DNA from: Fragilaria crotonensis | Lineage: Eukaryota > Bacillariophyta > Fragilariophyceae > Fragilariales > Fragilariaceae | Direction: 5' to 3' | Assembly: GCA_022925895.1 (NCBI GenBank) | Contig: JAKSYS010000322.1 | Coordinates: 1 to 64,000, forward strand | DNA length: 64,000 bases | Shown: in pieces, positions 22,248-33,569 of the stretch | How positions within the stretch are numbered: position 1 is the first letter of the stretch | Layout of the letters: every line of letters begins with the position of its first letter | Position numbers and translations under genes: made by a program | The notes under the pieces: generated by a model | The model's input: the letters and a program-made list of their open reading frames with translations, nothing else | Databases searched by the model: none | What the model was told of the DNA's origin: nothing

Positions 22248-23472
22248 GAATGCAAAACCTCCACTACACATCTACACATGACAAACCACGTTGGACCCTC
22301 TGATTTTCAGGAATCGATGCTTCATAGGCCTGCATCAATTCCTTAGTAGTACTCTGAGTACTATACACTGCTGTCTAGTGCACCTTTTGAATGACATCTG
22401 AAATATTTGTGCTCGCCAGCAATTTGCAAGTAGTGATACAGAAATACCCAGAGTATTTACTAGTAGAAGCATTCGGCATGTTGCCACAACAGGTGTGCCA
22501 ACTCAAAAATCATTGTGGAATGGTGGATGCAGGATGCAACATCTGGAATTGGCAACATTGCTGTGAATTCAAACTTGATTTAGAAATTGTCGCTGATCAA
22601 CTTGGCCTCACATGTGCGTAGTACTTACCGAGAACAGGATCCAAGACAAGGCCTTAACAGAAGCTCCAAGAAAGAATGTCAAAAATGATTTATAACGATG
22701 TCTCGTTTTGTCCCCCTTTCTACTTGCAACGGTAACGTTGCGGTAAAAGATGATGTCTACCTTTGGCGAGAATGTTGAATTTTTTTCCGACATCACAAAA
22801 TCACCACCCCAAGAACAAACAGACAAGGAGGGATGCCCTCCCTCACCCTTCATGCACACTCCCAAGAAGTACTTTTCACTGGGTCCGGGGTGTGTGCCTT
22901 TTGCGGACAAGAATTTCTTCTTAGCAGGCGACAAGCTTCGAGTGCATTTGGATTTGATCAAACATGTCATACTAGTACTGTGTCATTTTTTGATGTTGGG
23001 AACACAAGTTAGCGACAAGCAAATGAGGTACAAGGCACATTGAAGTCACTGACCTTTCAGAGGGAATATGATCATGGATACTCCAGTATGATGAAGCATC
23101 ATGATTGCAAACATGTTTGACTTCAAAGTGTATGCAGTCGCAGCTTCACAATAAGACGCACTGTCAGAAGTAACACGTGAATAAACGATCTACGCAACAT
23201 CCTGGTATTGTTTGTTGTTGTAAGTTGCGGATGAAGGTCGTATTCCCAACATGCCGTAGGAATTAGGGCTGGAATTACTACAGTAGCAGTCGTATACTGC
23301 ATTACTGCAACAAACTGCCGTCAATTTCAGTTCAGTTCTGGTACCTTGTACGAGTACAAGTGCTATTTCCTAATCTCCAAGTTGCACCGGTATTTTTAAG
23401 TACTCCAATACGTCGCAGCGTCGTAGTGAGCACCGATTGCTGTCACGAGTTCACGAGTACCTAATCCTACTG

Positions 23473-23513
23473 GGAAAGTATAAGACAAAAAGCTCGAAGT
23501 CTTATACTTTTCC
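23473..23513. repeat. Strong 14-bp inverted repeat (hairpin)
   Basis: Left arm GGAAAGTATAAGAC (23473-23486) pairs with GTCTTATACTTTTCC (23499-23513), with one bulged T and a 12-nt loop. Shares AAAGTATAAGA with the hairpin at 19481. Confidence 0.7.
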
Positions 23514-23604
23514 AAGAATACCTCTCATGACTGGTGTGACTGAAAAATTGTGCGCAGAATCACCAGTAGAGGGCGCGCGGGGTACTTTCCGGACTACTTG
23601 AAAA

Positions 23605-23621
23605 TATAAGGTTTTCTTATA
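23605..23621. repeat. Short hairpin TATAAG-(5)-CTTATA
   Basis: A perfect 6-bp inverted repeat around GTTTT, about 90 bp after the larger hairpin; same arm sequence as at 19481-19496. Confidence 0.45.
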
Positions 23622-24049
23622 CAATGTGACGTCCGAGCTCGTAAAAGGCCTATATCTCTTATATTTCACCGGGTTATGTACTAGTACACAAGTCATGCCT
23701 GCGTCCGGAGTCCGGAGTACTATGACTTCAGCTGTGAAGGATTAAGAATTATGAAGGCTTCGCTACTACGGCGTGAATCATGCAATCTAGATATCTTCTC
23801 TCTAGAGTAGCCCTCCGGACAGTTGTTGGTGGTTGGTATAAGAACAATGCAAAGTACTGCGGGCAAATCCATGTGAAGGTCCGAGTTCTGAGTATGGTCT
23901 ACGGTAGTTTATTCGGTAAGCAGTATGAAAGTCTTTGCGTTTTAGGCGTTCTAATGTCGTTGTCGCTTCCAAAGAATATCGCGATTGTGACGTCCTCTCC
24001 AATAGAAGCACGGATGGCGACAATGCTTACACCATAGCGGACAAATCTG

Positions 24050-24721
24050 TCATTGGATGGGTGGTCGGTCTGTCGCGATTGCCGTGTCTGGTCGCACGTA
24101 GTAGAACCTCAAGGCCACGAGGAGAGAAACCAATGCGCATCCCCCGTAGATGTAAAATCTGCGCAAAAAGAACCTGCTCAACTCTTTCTCACCATCTATT
24201 CTGTAGGAATAGCTGTAGAGCAGAGCCAAGCACGCCGTCGAACTGAACAAGAGTGAAAGAAGTATCGACACGTACAGCCCGAGATCTTGTTTCCGCGCTT
24301 CCCTAAATGGCACACGAAGGCAGTAGAATATGACTACAACTCCTCCAAGAAAGGGAATGATGGTATAGTGCGTACTGTCGTTGAGCCATAGCTGTGAGAG
24401 GGCGAGCGTTGTCACCAGGATTCTGCACAGAATCATTAGGTAATGGATAACTCGAATCTCGTCACCGTGCTGCAATTTGTCCAGCTTGTAGTTAAGAGCA
24501 AAGAGACCACAGCAGAGAAGTAAGAATATAGCAGAGGTAATTGCAAGGATGAGATTGGATTGGTGCACCCCGATCATGATGACCGTCATGGATCGGTTGT
24601 TTTTCATAAGAAATAATGAGGCAAACTGCACGACTGAACAGTGCGTCGTTCGTCCAATCAAACGGTTTTTGTTCTGAAACTCGAAATCCGGATTTTCGCG
24701 CAAGGGCACATGATGTTTCAT
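24050..24721 (-). CDS. Multi-pass membrane protein of unknown function
   Basis: A single frame from ATG 24721 gives 223 aa; a downstream ATG at MKNNRSM is an alternative start. Five hydrophobic segments are visible: LILAITSAIFLLLCCGLFAL, YLMILCRILVTTLALSQL, IIPFLGGVVVIFYCL, VSILLSLLFSSTACLALLY, and YIYGGCALVSLLVAL. Loops are short and basic. I recognise no family signature. The hydrophobic periodicity through the whole frame, with nothing comparable on the other strand, supports a real gene. It is divergent from the PPR gene. Confidence 0.6.
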   Translation of the reverse strand: MKHHVPLRENPDFEFQNKNRLIGRTTHCSVVQFASLFLMKNNRSMTVIMIGVHQSNLILAITSAIFLLLCCGLFALNYKLDKLQHGDEIRVIHYLMILCRILVTTLALSQLWLNDSTHYTIIPFLGGVVVIFYCLRVPFREARKQDLGLYVSILLSLLFSSTACLALLYSYSYRIDGEKELSRFFLRRFYIYGGCALVSLLVALRFYYVRPDTAIATDRPPIQ

Positions 24722-24918
24722 GGTACTTCGTTGACCGTCTGTCCGCGTCGTTTGATTTCTGTCAGATCGAAGGTCACAGCCATCAAAAATTCCAGAAGTG
24801 TATCATCTCGACCTGCAGAATATTGGACTTCACCCATCTGCCCATAAATATCCGGTGATCTCCATCACGTCGAGGTTCGCCTTTCGTTCAATAGTGGAAG
24901 CATTTGTTATTTGTAGTC

Positions 24919-26555
24919 ATGAAGGTCCTCTTTGCCGTCAGCGTGGTAAACTTGATGGTCTTCGAGGCCAGAGTATCAAGTTTCGCCCCAATCGCAATCG
25001 TTTCGTCATCGGTGAGGCGTTCGTCTCAATCAAAGTTCTTGTCTTTTCTGTCTGCTGTCAACCCTGAAGATAGTGTTGCTCAAGACGAGGAATTGATTCT
25101 GCTAGATCTCGACGACGATGACTACGAGGAAGATACACGCACGTACGAGGACTTTTATGAGGCTTTCATGAAACTTCAGGGCTCCAAGAAACGTCGGCCC
25201 GACGTTGGCGACCAGGCCCAGGCTATCTTTGACGAAATGTACGAGGCCTACGTCATGTCAGACGATCCATCTCTCTGGCCCAATACCACCATTTACAACA
25301 TTCTCCTGGACACACATGCTTGGTCTCCGGCAGAAGATGGTGGTGACAAGGCACAGCATATTCTTGACCGCATGGAGGATATGACTGTGGAGACGATTGC
25401 GCGTCCCGACGTGGTGTCGTACATGCATGTTATGGAAGCTTGGGCGAATCGGAATGCACCTGAAAAGGCGAAATCTATTATGGAACGTCTCTTGAAGCGA
25501 TTTGAACTCACAGCTAACCCTGATGTGCGTCTAGATACCAAGGCGTACAATAAGTTGATCGGAGCATGGATGAAGAGCAATGTGGTTGATAATGCGGAAC
25601 AAGCCGAAAATGTTCTAAAGGACATGATCGATCAGTACGAAACGAGTGGGAATCAGTTGGTTCTACCAAACCAAAAGAGCTTCGTGCAAGTGATGAGGTG
25701 CTACGGCAAGCGTCAGACGCTAGATGGTCTGGAGAAAGTGCGAGAGCTGATGGATTCCATGAAGAGGCTGTACCGTTTGACCGGTAGTAAAGAGGTCCAA
25801 CCTGACACGCACGTTTACAATGAACTAATCGATGCTATTGCCCAGAATAAGGATATTGAAGGTGCAGCTCAGGAAGCTGAAGCCGTTCTATATGAGATGA
25901 TGGAGGCAACGAATATGGGAAATGATGCCTTGCAACCAAGTGCTGCGACCTTCCGGCACATAATCTATGGTTACAAGGGAGTGACAGATCCAGGTGCTGC
26001 ATACAAGGTGATGAAGCTACTGGAACTTACACAAAGCGCTGGTGTGGGAGTCAATGCAGGGCTTTACAACGCTGCCATCCAAGTAATTGCATGGACACGA
26101 GAACCTGAAAAGGCAGTCCTATGTTGGAAGTTACTTAATCAAATGAAGACTGATGGCATTGAACCAACCAAGACATCCTACAACAATGTGCTCAGTGCTT
26201 GTGGGCATACTTTCGAACCTCGGGATCCGAAAGAAATATTTCGAATCGCCATTGAAGCTTTCAATGAACTTCGCGATGCGCCGTACATGGGACCTGATGT
26301 CACATCCTACGGCCACTTTCTTCGGTGTTGCTCGGAGCTGTTACCGGAGAATGCAAAACGAGATTTGGTGGTGAAGAATGTTTTCTGAAATGCTGCAACG
26401 ACGGCCAGGTTGGACGCTTCGTCTTGGCCCAGTTGGTGGAAGCAGCCTCTGAAGAAATGGCAGAGGAGCTGCTAGGGGCGAAGCCTGGAGATGGTATTAA
26501 AATTCCACGGAAGTGGAGCCAGAACATCAAGGATTCCCGACAGCTGCTAAGATAG
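24919..26555 (+). CDS. Plastid-type pentatricopeptide repeat (PPR) protein with one frame slip near the end
   Basis: A signal peptide ending in VSSFAP (residues 19-24), the diatom plastid-import motif, is followed by an acidic linker and then tandem PPR units such as PNTTIYNILLDTHAW, PDVVSYMHVMEAWA, TKAYNKLIGAWMK, PDTHVYNELIDAIA, PSAATFRHIIYGY, PTKTSYNNVLSACG and PDVTSYGHFLRC. PPR proteins bind organelle RNA and act in its processing, stability or translation. The frame from the ATG at 24919 stops at 26388 (VVKNVF), but the family-typical C-terminus continues directly in the next frame: FLKCCNDGQVGRFVLAQL through 26555. The change falls at a run of four T (26381-26384) and total length is 3n+2, so a single lost T explains it. 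Complete length would be about 545 aa. The RNA target is unknown. Confidence 0.87.
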
Positions 26556-26826
26556 AATGATGCTTCGTAACACTTGCACAATCAAGTGCCATCCTATTGC
26601 TGTCAGCTCTACCTCCGCTCGGAGCTGATCTACGTAAGACTTCCGCAAACGACACAGCCATCCTACCACAGCTTTGGCAGATAAAGGCAAAATGAAGTTG
26701 GGTCTACAGGTCTGAGTGCGAGATTCCACATAGGCAGCAAGCGGGTGGAGTAGGTATCACATCACCTTTGTAGATTGTTCATTACTGTCATATGTTCATC
26801 AAAAAGTGTTTCCATCGCGTCGTTGG

Positions 26827-29800
26827 TTAGAAGAGCTTATACGAGGTGGGGCTGCAAATCACTCTCCAAGCCTTGTCATATTCGACCAACATCGTGTACC
26901 CCAGCATTTCCAGTGCTTCCGCCCGTTTGGTCAAAATATCAGCCTTTGCCAGAGGATATAGGCCTCCCTTACAATCCTTTTCGAGGAATGAGTTCAAAAG
27001 CTTGATCGTTGTGCCATATCGCTTGCATCTCTTCTCGCGCTCCAGCTGAACGACTGCAAACTTATCCTCCTTACCAAGGACTACCCACTTCTTCAATTCC
27101 GTCAAGGCTTGGTCAAACTCGACTCCCTTGTCCAAATCAGCAAACGCTTTAGCCTTACGAGCCCAAGCTTCACACAGTGCCATCTTCTTGTCGGTCATTT
27201 CCTTCCGGACCCGAACTGCGGTTGCATCATCCTTGTCGTGATTCTTCCCAAAATGGAGGGCCAATTCATCTTCCGATACTTGCGTAATTATTTTGTCGGC
27301 AGCGTCAATAACTTTCTGCAGCTGCTCCATACGTTTCTTCTCTTGGTCGACATGTTTCAAACCTTCCAGCAACAATGGGAGGTGATTGCAGTACTCCTTC
27401 TCCAACGATGAATAGACTTCTTCAAACTTCCCAGCATCCTTTTCTTCCTTTGTCAGCTTCCCCAGGTACTCGATTTTGCAAATGCGAACAGCTTCTTCTA
27501 ACTTTTCCTCAACCGTTCGTTCATCCTTCTCCTCTGGTGTCGAGATCGGGTCCTTGGCTTTCGGTGGTTTCGACGCTAGCATGTACGTAATAGGGTAGCC
27601 ACCGGGTCTTTTGCCATCTCCGGGCAATGTCGTATCACTTGATTCGAATGTCACACATCCAGTTAGGATGTCACCAGCTTTGTACCCAGAAGGAAGCTTC
27701 GAACTTGGTGGTTCCGCAAAGAAAACTGCACAGCTGCACCCCTTACGCAACCCCCGTTTCTGGAATGTGCCGTTCCCTAACATCATCGATTCTTTTGACG
27801 AATACGCAGAGAGCGCGAGCTCCTTCTCGAGCTTACGCTCGATCCATATAGGCACAGTCTTTAGTTTCTCTAGCATGTCAGGATTGTCGTGTCGTACTTG
27901 CATTCGAACAGTGACATTTCCCTTTGGCACCTTGATCTCGCTGGGCCACGCGTCAGCGACCCCAAGGTACTTTTTCTCACTATCAAAGAGCAGCATTAAC
28001 TGTGACTCGTAGGCCGACTCGTAAAGGAAGCCTTGCAGAGCTGGAGCGCGTGGCGTCACTGACCCTGCCTCCTCTTGCGTGAACTCGTAAGTCAAAATTA
28101 ATTCATAAATGCGTTTGTTCGTAGACGGAATCACATCCCGTTCATCAGGAAGGGGAGAAATGGAGCAATCACCGTCGGATTTGGGACGTATAGGAGTACT
28201 CCAGGCATTCAATTTGGCAGATGGGCTGATGTATTCGTTCAGAAGCTGACTTGACACACGAACGCAGGCTCCCCCGCCACCCGCCGTGAGTTCAATGTGA
28301 CTTGGTGATGCAAGAACTCCACGGAATTCAACCTGCACGTTGACCTTCGTGGCTCCAATTGCACTCCAATTGCGTGCAACGGCGAGCTCGCATGTGACAC
28401 CCCCATGAACTTTCAGTGACGCCACCTTTTTTTCGTTTTGAGTCAAGTTGTAGTACTTTCGAGACTCTGCTTGGCTGTACGGTGCGTGTTCCAGCAATTG
28501 AACTGCATGCAAGACGATCATTCTCGGCGACATATCACTCGCATCTGCTCGTGTATCCTGAAGCGTAACGTCCATCCATGCCGCACCCAAGGGAACGCTT
28601 AAAAGAATCGCTTCACTTCACTCGGTGCAAATTCCAAATCTCCGAATACCAGCTGTGTGTCTTCCTTCATCGGTTTTGCCACTGTGATGGGAACAGAGAA
28701 GACAACACCTCGGTCAGGTCGGTCGGTGTCGAACGCCGAAATCTTGGCTGTGTGCAGTCCTGATTCTAAATTGGTTGGATCGACATCAATCCCAAACGAC
28801 CTCCCATTGTGCATGAGCATGAAGAAGTCAGGTACCTGCACCCACGGTGCTGTGCTTTCGAGCCGAAACTTGATTTCCAAATTGCACTTGCGAACTTGAG
28901 TTTCCTCTTCCATATCGTCCATGCGATAGAGAGGATCGACATGGACGAGGTAGTTTTGTTTCACTTGGCACTCGTCAGGCTGTCGTAGATAGACACCTCG
29001 GGGTTTGCCCGCTTTGTTTTCGAGATAAATGTCGAAGTGCAAGTCTTCCGTCTCACACTCTATGTTTGATTGGAGGTACTCCCACGCTTTTTCAACTTGG
29101 ATCATGCCGCATCCCTGTTGCAAGGGCGACAAACTATCCATCAAATGAGCTGTATTCTCCAAAGCCTTCTGAATGCGACTGGGTGTATATGATATTCCCT
29201 GAGCTTTGCACGCGGATAACAATAGGGCGATACAGCCAGTTGCATGTGGACTGCTCATGGACGTGCCATTCATCAGCTGAGACTTTTGCAAGCAGCAATT
29301 GGGAACAGATGTTATGGCACCACCGGGGGCCGTTAGGTTTACTCCGTTGTCTCCATCGTGAGTGGGGCCGACGGACGACCACGTAAATGTTGTCCCAGGT
29401 TCGTTACCTTCGAGTCGTAGCGAGTAGTCAGCTTGTCGCATCGCGGGTGATACATATGCCGCGATTCCAAGGCAAGGTGTGGACGAACCACCAGGGGCTC
29501 CGACAGTCGATAGAGCTGGACCATTGTTCCCCGCCGAAGCAACAAATGTAATGTTGTGTTTGTATACCAACTCTCGCGCAATTTCCACAAAACGACCAGT
29601 GTTCGCCACGCTGCATCCTTCGCCATAGGATAAATTAATGACATCCACTTTCAAGCGAATCGCCTCCAACATGGCTCGGACCAACGAGGCGCCAGTCTCC
29701 ATGCTCCCCAACCTGGAGTCCCCAATCTTGAAGGAAATGAGCTTGGCACCCGGCGCCACACCACATTCGTTGTGAGCTGCGATACCCGCAACATGAGATG

Positions 29801-30686
29801 CATGGGCACCAGCATCAGCACAAACGTTGAGAATCGTGCCGTTGTTGTAAAAGTTGACGCAATAATTGTACTGATCTACTGTGGAGAAGGTTGCAAACTC
29901 CCTTTCAATGTCGAACGAGGTCATGGCCTTGGTGAAAACCCCTGTATCTGATAGCGCTGCGCGATAGTTCGTTCCATCGTAGAAGACAACGCAGTCGTAC
30001 AGTGGACCAGGATCTTCGTGCTTCGCTTGTAGTACTATCAAACGATTTTCTAATTCTTGACGTTCCAGGACTTGTTCAGGATTGGGCTTGGAGATGGCCT
30101 TGTGTTCAGCGAGTTTGTGACGAAGGTCTGCGATCTTGGGTGATAGGGATTGCATAAGCAGTTGCTTGCGATGTTCCTTGAGGCGCGATACAAGTTTTTT
30201 GGGAAAGAGATCGTATGCTCGAAGGATACCAAGCCTTACGGGACCCTTGACACCGTTCTTGTCACCATTCGCATCTTCTGTCTTTTCAGATAGCTTCTCT
30301 TGAATCTTGCTACTGTTCACATCTTCACGCTTTTCCTCAGTCTCCTCTTTTCGCGGAAACTCTTGTAGCTTCCAGTCTCCAGGAAGGACTAATGTTTTCC
30401 CCGAGAGTCCCTCCACAGTCCACACACTTAGCTCGCCGTCTTTCTCCAAAAGAACGGCCTGTTTCTCAGTTTCAACGCTAATATCCCCGCTCCCCGTACA
30501 ATCTACAACACCGATAAGTTTGGGGCTGCCATCTAGCTGATTGTACAACCCGGCAGCACCAGGATCGACGCCCGTATCCAAAATGCCAATCGTAACGTCC
30601 TTGCCATTGTGGTACTTTTGAACAAATTGTAAGGCCTGCGTTTCCCGACGAGGATTCAAGTCATCGATTGGGAAAGGAGTAGACAT
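26827..30686 (-). CDS. TPP2: Tripeptidyl peptidase II (giant subtilisin-like serine protease), one frame slip
   Basis: A cytosolic exopeptidase that removes tripeptides from peptides released by the proteasome. The first frame (30686-28599) has the subtilase triad: Asp37 in ILDTGVDPG, His near residue 296 in GAHASHVAGIAA, and Ser near 474 in NGTSMSSPHATG, with a long insertion between Asp and His as is typical of TPP II. It ends at SEVKRFF. The remaining 588 residues (28590-26827) carry the C-terminal TPP II domains: LHAVQLLEHAPY, RIYELILTYEFTQ, and a long helical tail. The two frames meet at a run of four T (28601-28604); with one more T they read SEVKRFFLSVPLG. Overall length is 3n+2, giving about 1286 aa, normal for the family. 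The start is the ATG at 30686; no upstream ATG is in frame. No introns seen. Confidence 0.92.
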
Positions 30687-31551
30687 GAAACTGAGCGATA
30701 ATGAAGTACGTAAAGAGGGGGCTTCGTCTCCAAGTGGTCTGAGATCGAAGTGTCTGATGTGAGAGATTGGTGACGCTGCAGTAAGATCTTCGGACTTGCG
30801 AGTTATGCAAGACAATACCACCCGTAGTCCCGCTACCTGGTAGTGTACTATGATACTGCAAGTTCCGGTAATATCCGTTCACGCACCTCTCCTTTGACCA
30901 ATTTATGTCATAATTTTCCGACAGAATCACCGCTCTTCGCTGGTGTCAGGACAGAACTTATCTGTACTACAGTAGTCTAATACAGTAACGCAGACGGATG
31001 TACTGTGTACTGTAGTCTGTAGTATTAAAAGTGCGGCTATGACGCTGAAATCTCTCTTGTACAAATGACAAATGGCTCACGGATTGGGAACTTGCTTTGA
31101 GTCGTGAGCCCCTCCAGCATCCACGCCGGTGGGTTCCCCAACCCCCAACCCTCCGATGTAGCAGCAAGTGCACAAGGATTTGAAGCATGCATATGCCATA
31201 TGACACATAATTCCAGTTTCGAATGGCCTACGAACTCGATCATGTCTCTCCGACCCCAAACGAAAGGAGGATACACGCTGGTGTTGCGAATTGCCCATCC
31301 TCCAAAATTTCAACGGCATAGGGGCTTCCGCGTAGGGAGCGATTGGCAATGACTAATCTTGAATACCAGTCCGCCTCCTGTTCAGCTTGGCCTGTTGCCA
31401 TTCTGAAGGCATAACTGGAGTATGGGAGCTAGAATTTACGACGTGCGGATACATTTGTTCCGAATTTTTATCGACGTGATGGAATGATGCTCCATCGCAA
31501 GGAGCACTTATTCTCTATGCACCCACCAAAATCCGCATCGCATATCTCAAG
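30687..31551. other. Upstream region between divergent TPP II and helicase genes
   Basis: Several short minus-strand frames overlap each other near 30967-31349 and none has domains. No gene supported. Confidence 0.45.
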
Positions 31552-33426
31552 ATGTTGGAACTGCGTCCCTACCAGGCCAGAATGGTCAACACAATCATGA
31601 ATCAGAATGCCATTTGCAAGATGCCGACTGGATCCGGCAAAACTATAGTTGCCGCAGCCATTGTCAAGCAGAAAATCGATATCAATGATGATCTCAAATG
31701 TCTCATACTGGTTCCGACACGTGAGTTAGTCAATCAACAAGCATTAGTCATGGAGCGGTGGTGTCCAGGATCAATAATTGGGAGATACCATGGTGGACTT
31801 TCCAGCGACCAAGGCACCTTCCATGCTCTCGTATCCTCACCTGCCGCCTTTCATGCATTGCTTGCAAACAATTCTACACAATATGCTTGGGAATCCTTCT
31901 CGTTGGTTGTCTTCGATGAGGTCCACCACGTACTCAAGGCGCATCCCTATCGCCTCATTGCCAAGAGTTTATCGACGTGGCATCGGGAAAATATTGGAAG
32001 AAAAGTACAGATACTTGGCCTATCTGCCTCTCTCACATACAATGTCAGTGAAGTAAAGATCAAGAATACACTTAATCAACTCTGCACAGATCTTGCGATC
32101 GAAATAATGTTGTCGCCATCGATGGAGGAATTGGAAGCTGATGGGTATACTCCTCAGCATGGTCGCAACGTCGAAGTCCTATCGGCAAGGCATTCCCCGA
32201 TAGGCGTGTTGCCTCAAACTTCGAGGACACCGCATTTAATGCGTGAAATCTTCATGAAACGAATCGAGGAAGGCAGTGCCACTGTCATCGCTGCAGACGT
32301 AATGCGAATTGTTGCCCTTTTGGAAGAACAGGCAAGTACGCTATTCCCCGCTTTTCAGTCTCCATTACCAAAAAGCACGCTATCAAAATGGGAAGGGTAC
32401 GCCAATGAATTGAGCAAAATACACACGTTAACAGAAGGACTCTTCGCTTCCCTGGAATGCTGGTACGTGGCTGCGCGGGTCCTTGTACAAACCTGGGAGG
32501 AAGAGGATCAGATCGTTCTGCATTGGCTGAAGATGAACAATGCCATAGCGCGACTTCCAACAGCATTGCAACAGGCGCCGAGCGTAGTTCGTATGCAACT
32601 TCAAATGGAAAACGAGCACCACCAAAGCAAACTATCATCTTTGCAAAGCCAGATCATGTTAAAGAAGGAGCAATTCGGGCCTCAATTTAAGTGCATTGTC
32701 TTCGTGCAGCAGCGTTTCACAGCAATGGTTGTGGCGAACTATTTGAATCAAATCGACGGGACTCTTAACGCACGATTCGTAGCATCCCGTGGATCAAGTG
32801 TTACACCAAGCATCAAGCTGACTGGTCAAGAAGTTGCCGCCACAATCGAATCCTTCAAAGCCGGCCGGAGCTTAGTACTTGTTGCCACATCGGTTATTGA
32901 AGAAGGATTCGATGTTCCTCATGCAAATGTGGTGATACTTTATGACCATTTGAAGGACTCAGTGGAATTGTGTCAACGCTTCGGCCGGGCTCGCACCACA
33001 AAGTGTGCAATTGTGGTGATGGTGGAACGACAAGACAGGCCTCTCGTGTTTCTGGAAAGGATTCGACTGGAACAAGACCAGATAGTACAAAGTTATGATC
33101 CTTCGAAATCCGTAGTCATGGATCCGGAAGTCGAAAGTGCTGTACAGCATCATCGGGAGCGGGCGGCCTTTCAGGCAGTTCTGAGTGACTGGGCAAAGTG
33201 CATAGACACCCCTTTGTTGGCTTTCAATGAATACGTAATAAAAACGAAGGCTGCAGTTGACGAAAAAATTGATTTTTCTACGAACGGCAAGTTCACTTGC
33301 GAACTCACGTATACGAGCATCCTTCAGAAAATCATCTCCAAAGCGACAGCAGGCAACAAGAAGGGCGCCAAGATTTTGTGCTGCAAGGATATACTATTGA
33401 GACTCAGGGACGGAATCCATCACTGA
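31552..33426 (+). CDS. Dicer/RIG-I-class dsRNA helicase ending in a dsRBD/DUF283-like domain
   Basis: A single-exon 624-aa protein. Superfamily 2 helicase motifs are present in order: Walker A MPTGSGKT (24-31), LVPTREL, the DEVH box (122-125), LSASL, ATSVIEEGFDVP, and motif VI QRFGRART (475-482). Between the two RecA-like lobes sits an alpha-helical stretch (about 225-380), as in the Hel2i insertion of Dicer and RIG-I-like proteins. The last 70 residues (about 555-620) resemble a double-stranded RNA-binding fold or the Dicer DUF283: KFTCELTYTSILQ and NKKGAKILCCKDILLRL. There is no PAZ or RNase III domain before the stop. It looks like the N-terminal half of a Dicer standing alone and may serve RNA silencing or sensing of viral dsRNA; that role is inference. 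It lies between TPP II and an ankyrin gene, which gives no functional hint. Confidence 0.82.
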   Translation: MLELRPYQARMVNTIMNQNAICKMPTGSGKTIVAAAIVKQKIDINDDLKCLILVPTRELVNQQALVMERWCPGSIIGRYHGGLSSDQGTFHALVSSPAAFHALLANNSTQYAWESFSLVVFDEVHHVLKAHPYRLIAKSLSTWHRENIGRKVQILGLSASLTYNVSEVKIKNTLNQLCTDLAIEIMLSPSMEELEADGYTPQHGRNVEVLSARHSPIGVLPQTSRTPHLMREIFMKRIEEGSATVIAADVMRIVALLEEQASTLFPAFQSPLPKSTLSKWEGYANELSKIHTLTEGLFASLECWYVAARVLVQTWEEEDQIVLHWLKMNNAIARLPTALQQAPSVVRMQLQMENEHHQSKLSSLQSQIMLKKEQFGPQFKCIVFVQQRFTAMVVANYLNQIDGTLNARFVASRGSSVTPSIKLTGQEVAATIESFKAGRSLVLVATSVIEEGFDVPHANVVILYDHLKDSVELCQRFGRARTTKCAIVVMVERQDRPLVFLERIRLEQDQIVQSYDPSKSVVMDPEVESAVQHHRERAAFQAVLSDWAKCIDTPLLAFNEYVIKTKAAVDEKIDFSTNGKFTCELTYTSILQKIISKATAGNKKGAKILCCKDILLRLRDGIHH

Positions 33427-33569
33427 CCATGATTTTGGTGACTCATTTTGCAGCAGCTTGTCATCCGAATGAGGAAACGCTCCTAAACAATGTCGTGTAA
33501 GGAGCTGTCAACGTCAAGGCTCTGCGGAAATATTCTTGCAAATGTGGTGCGCACATTGAACGTGGCCTA

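Larger units (their letters stand above)
22248..24049. other. Spacer after the Crypton, possibly element 3' part
   Basis: Frames at 22391-22621 and 22750-23043 (plus) have no recognisable domain; they may be the tail of the Crypton or unrelated. The rest is non-coding with the hairpins listed separately. Confidence 0.4.

Noticed and set aside
22750-23043. 97-codon plus frame after the Crypton
   Set aside because: No recognisable motif and an equally long frame on the other strand; kept only as part of the spacer note.
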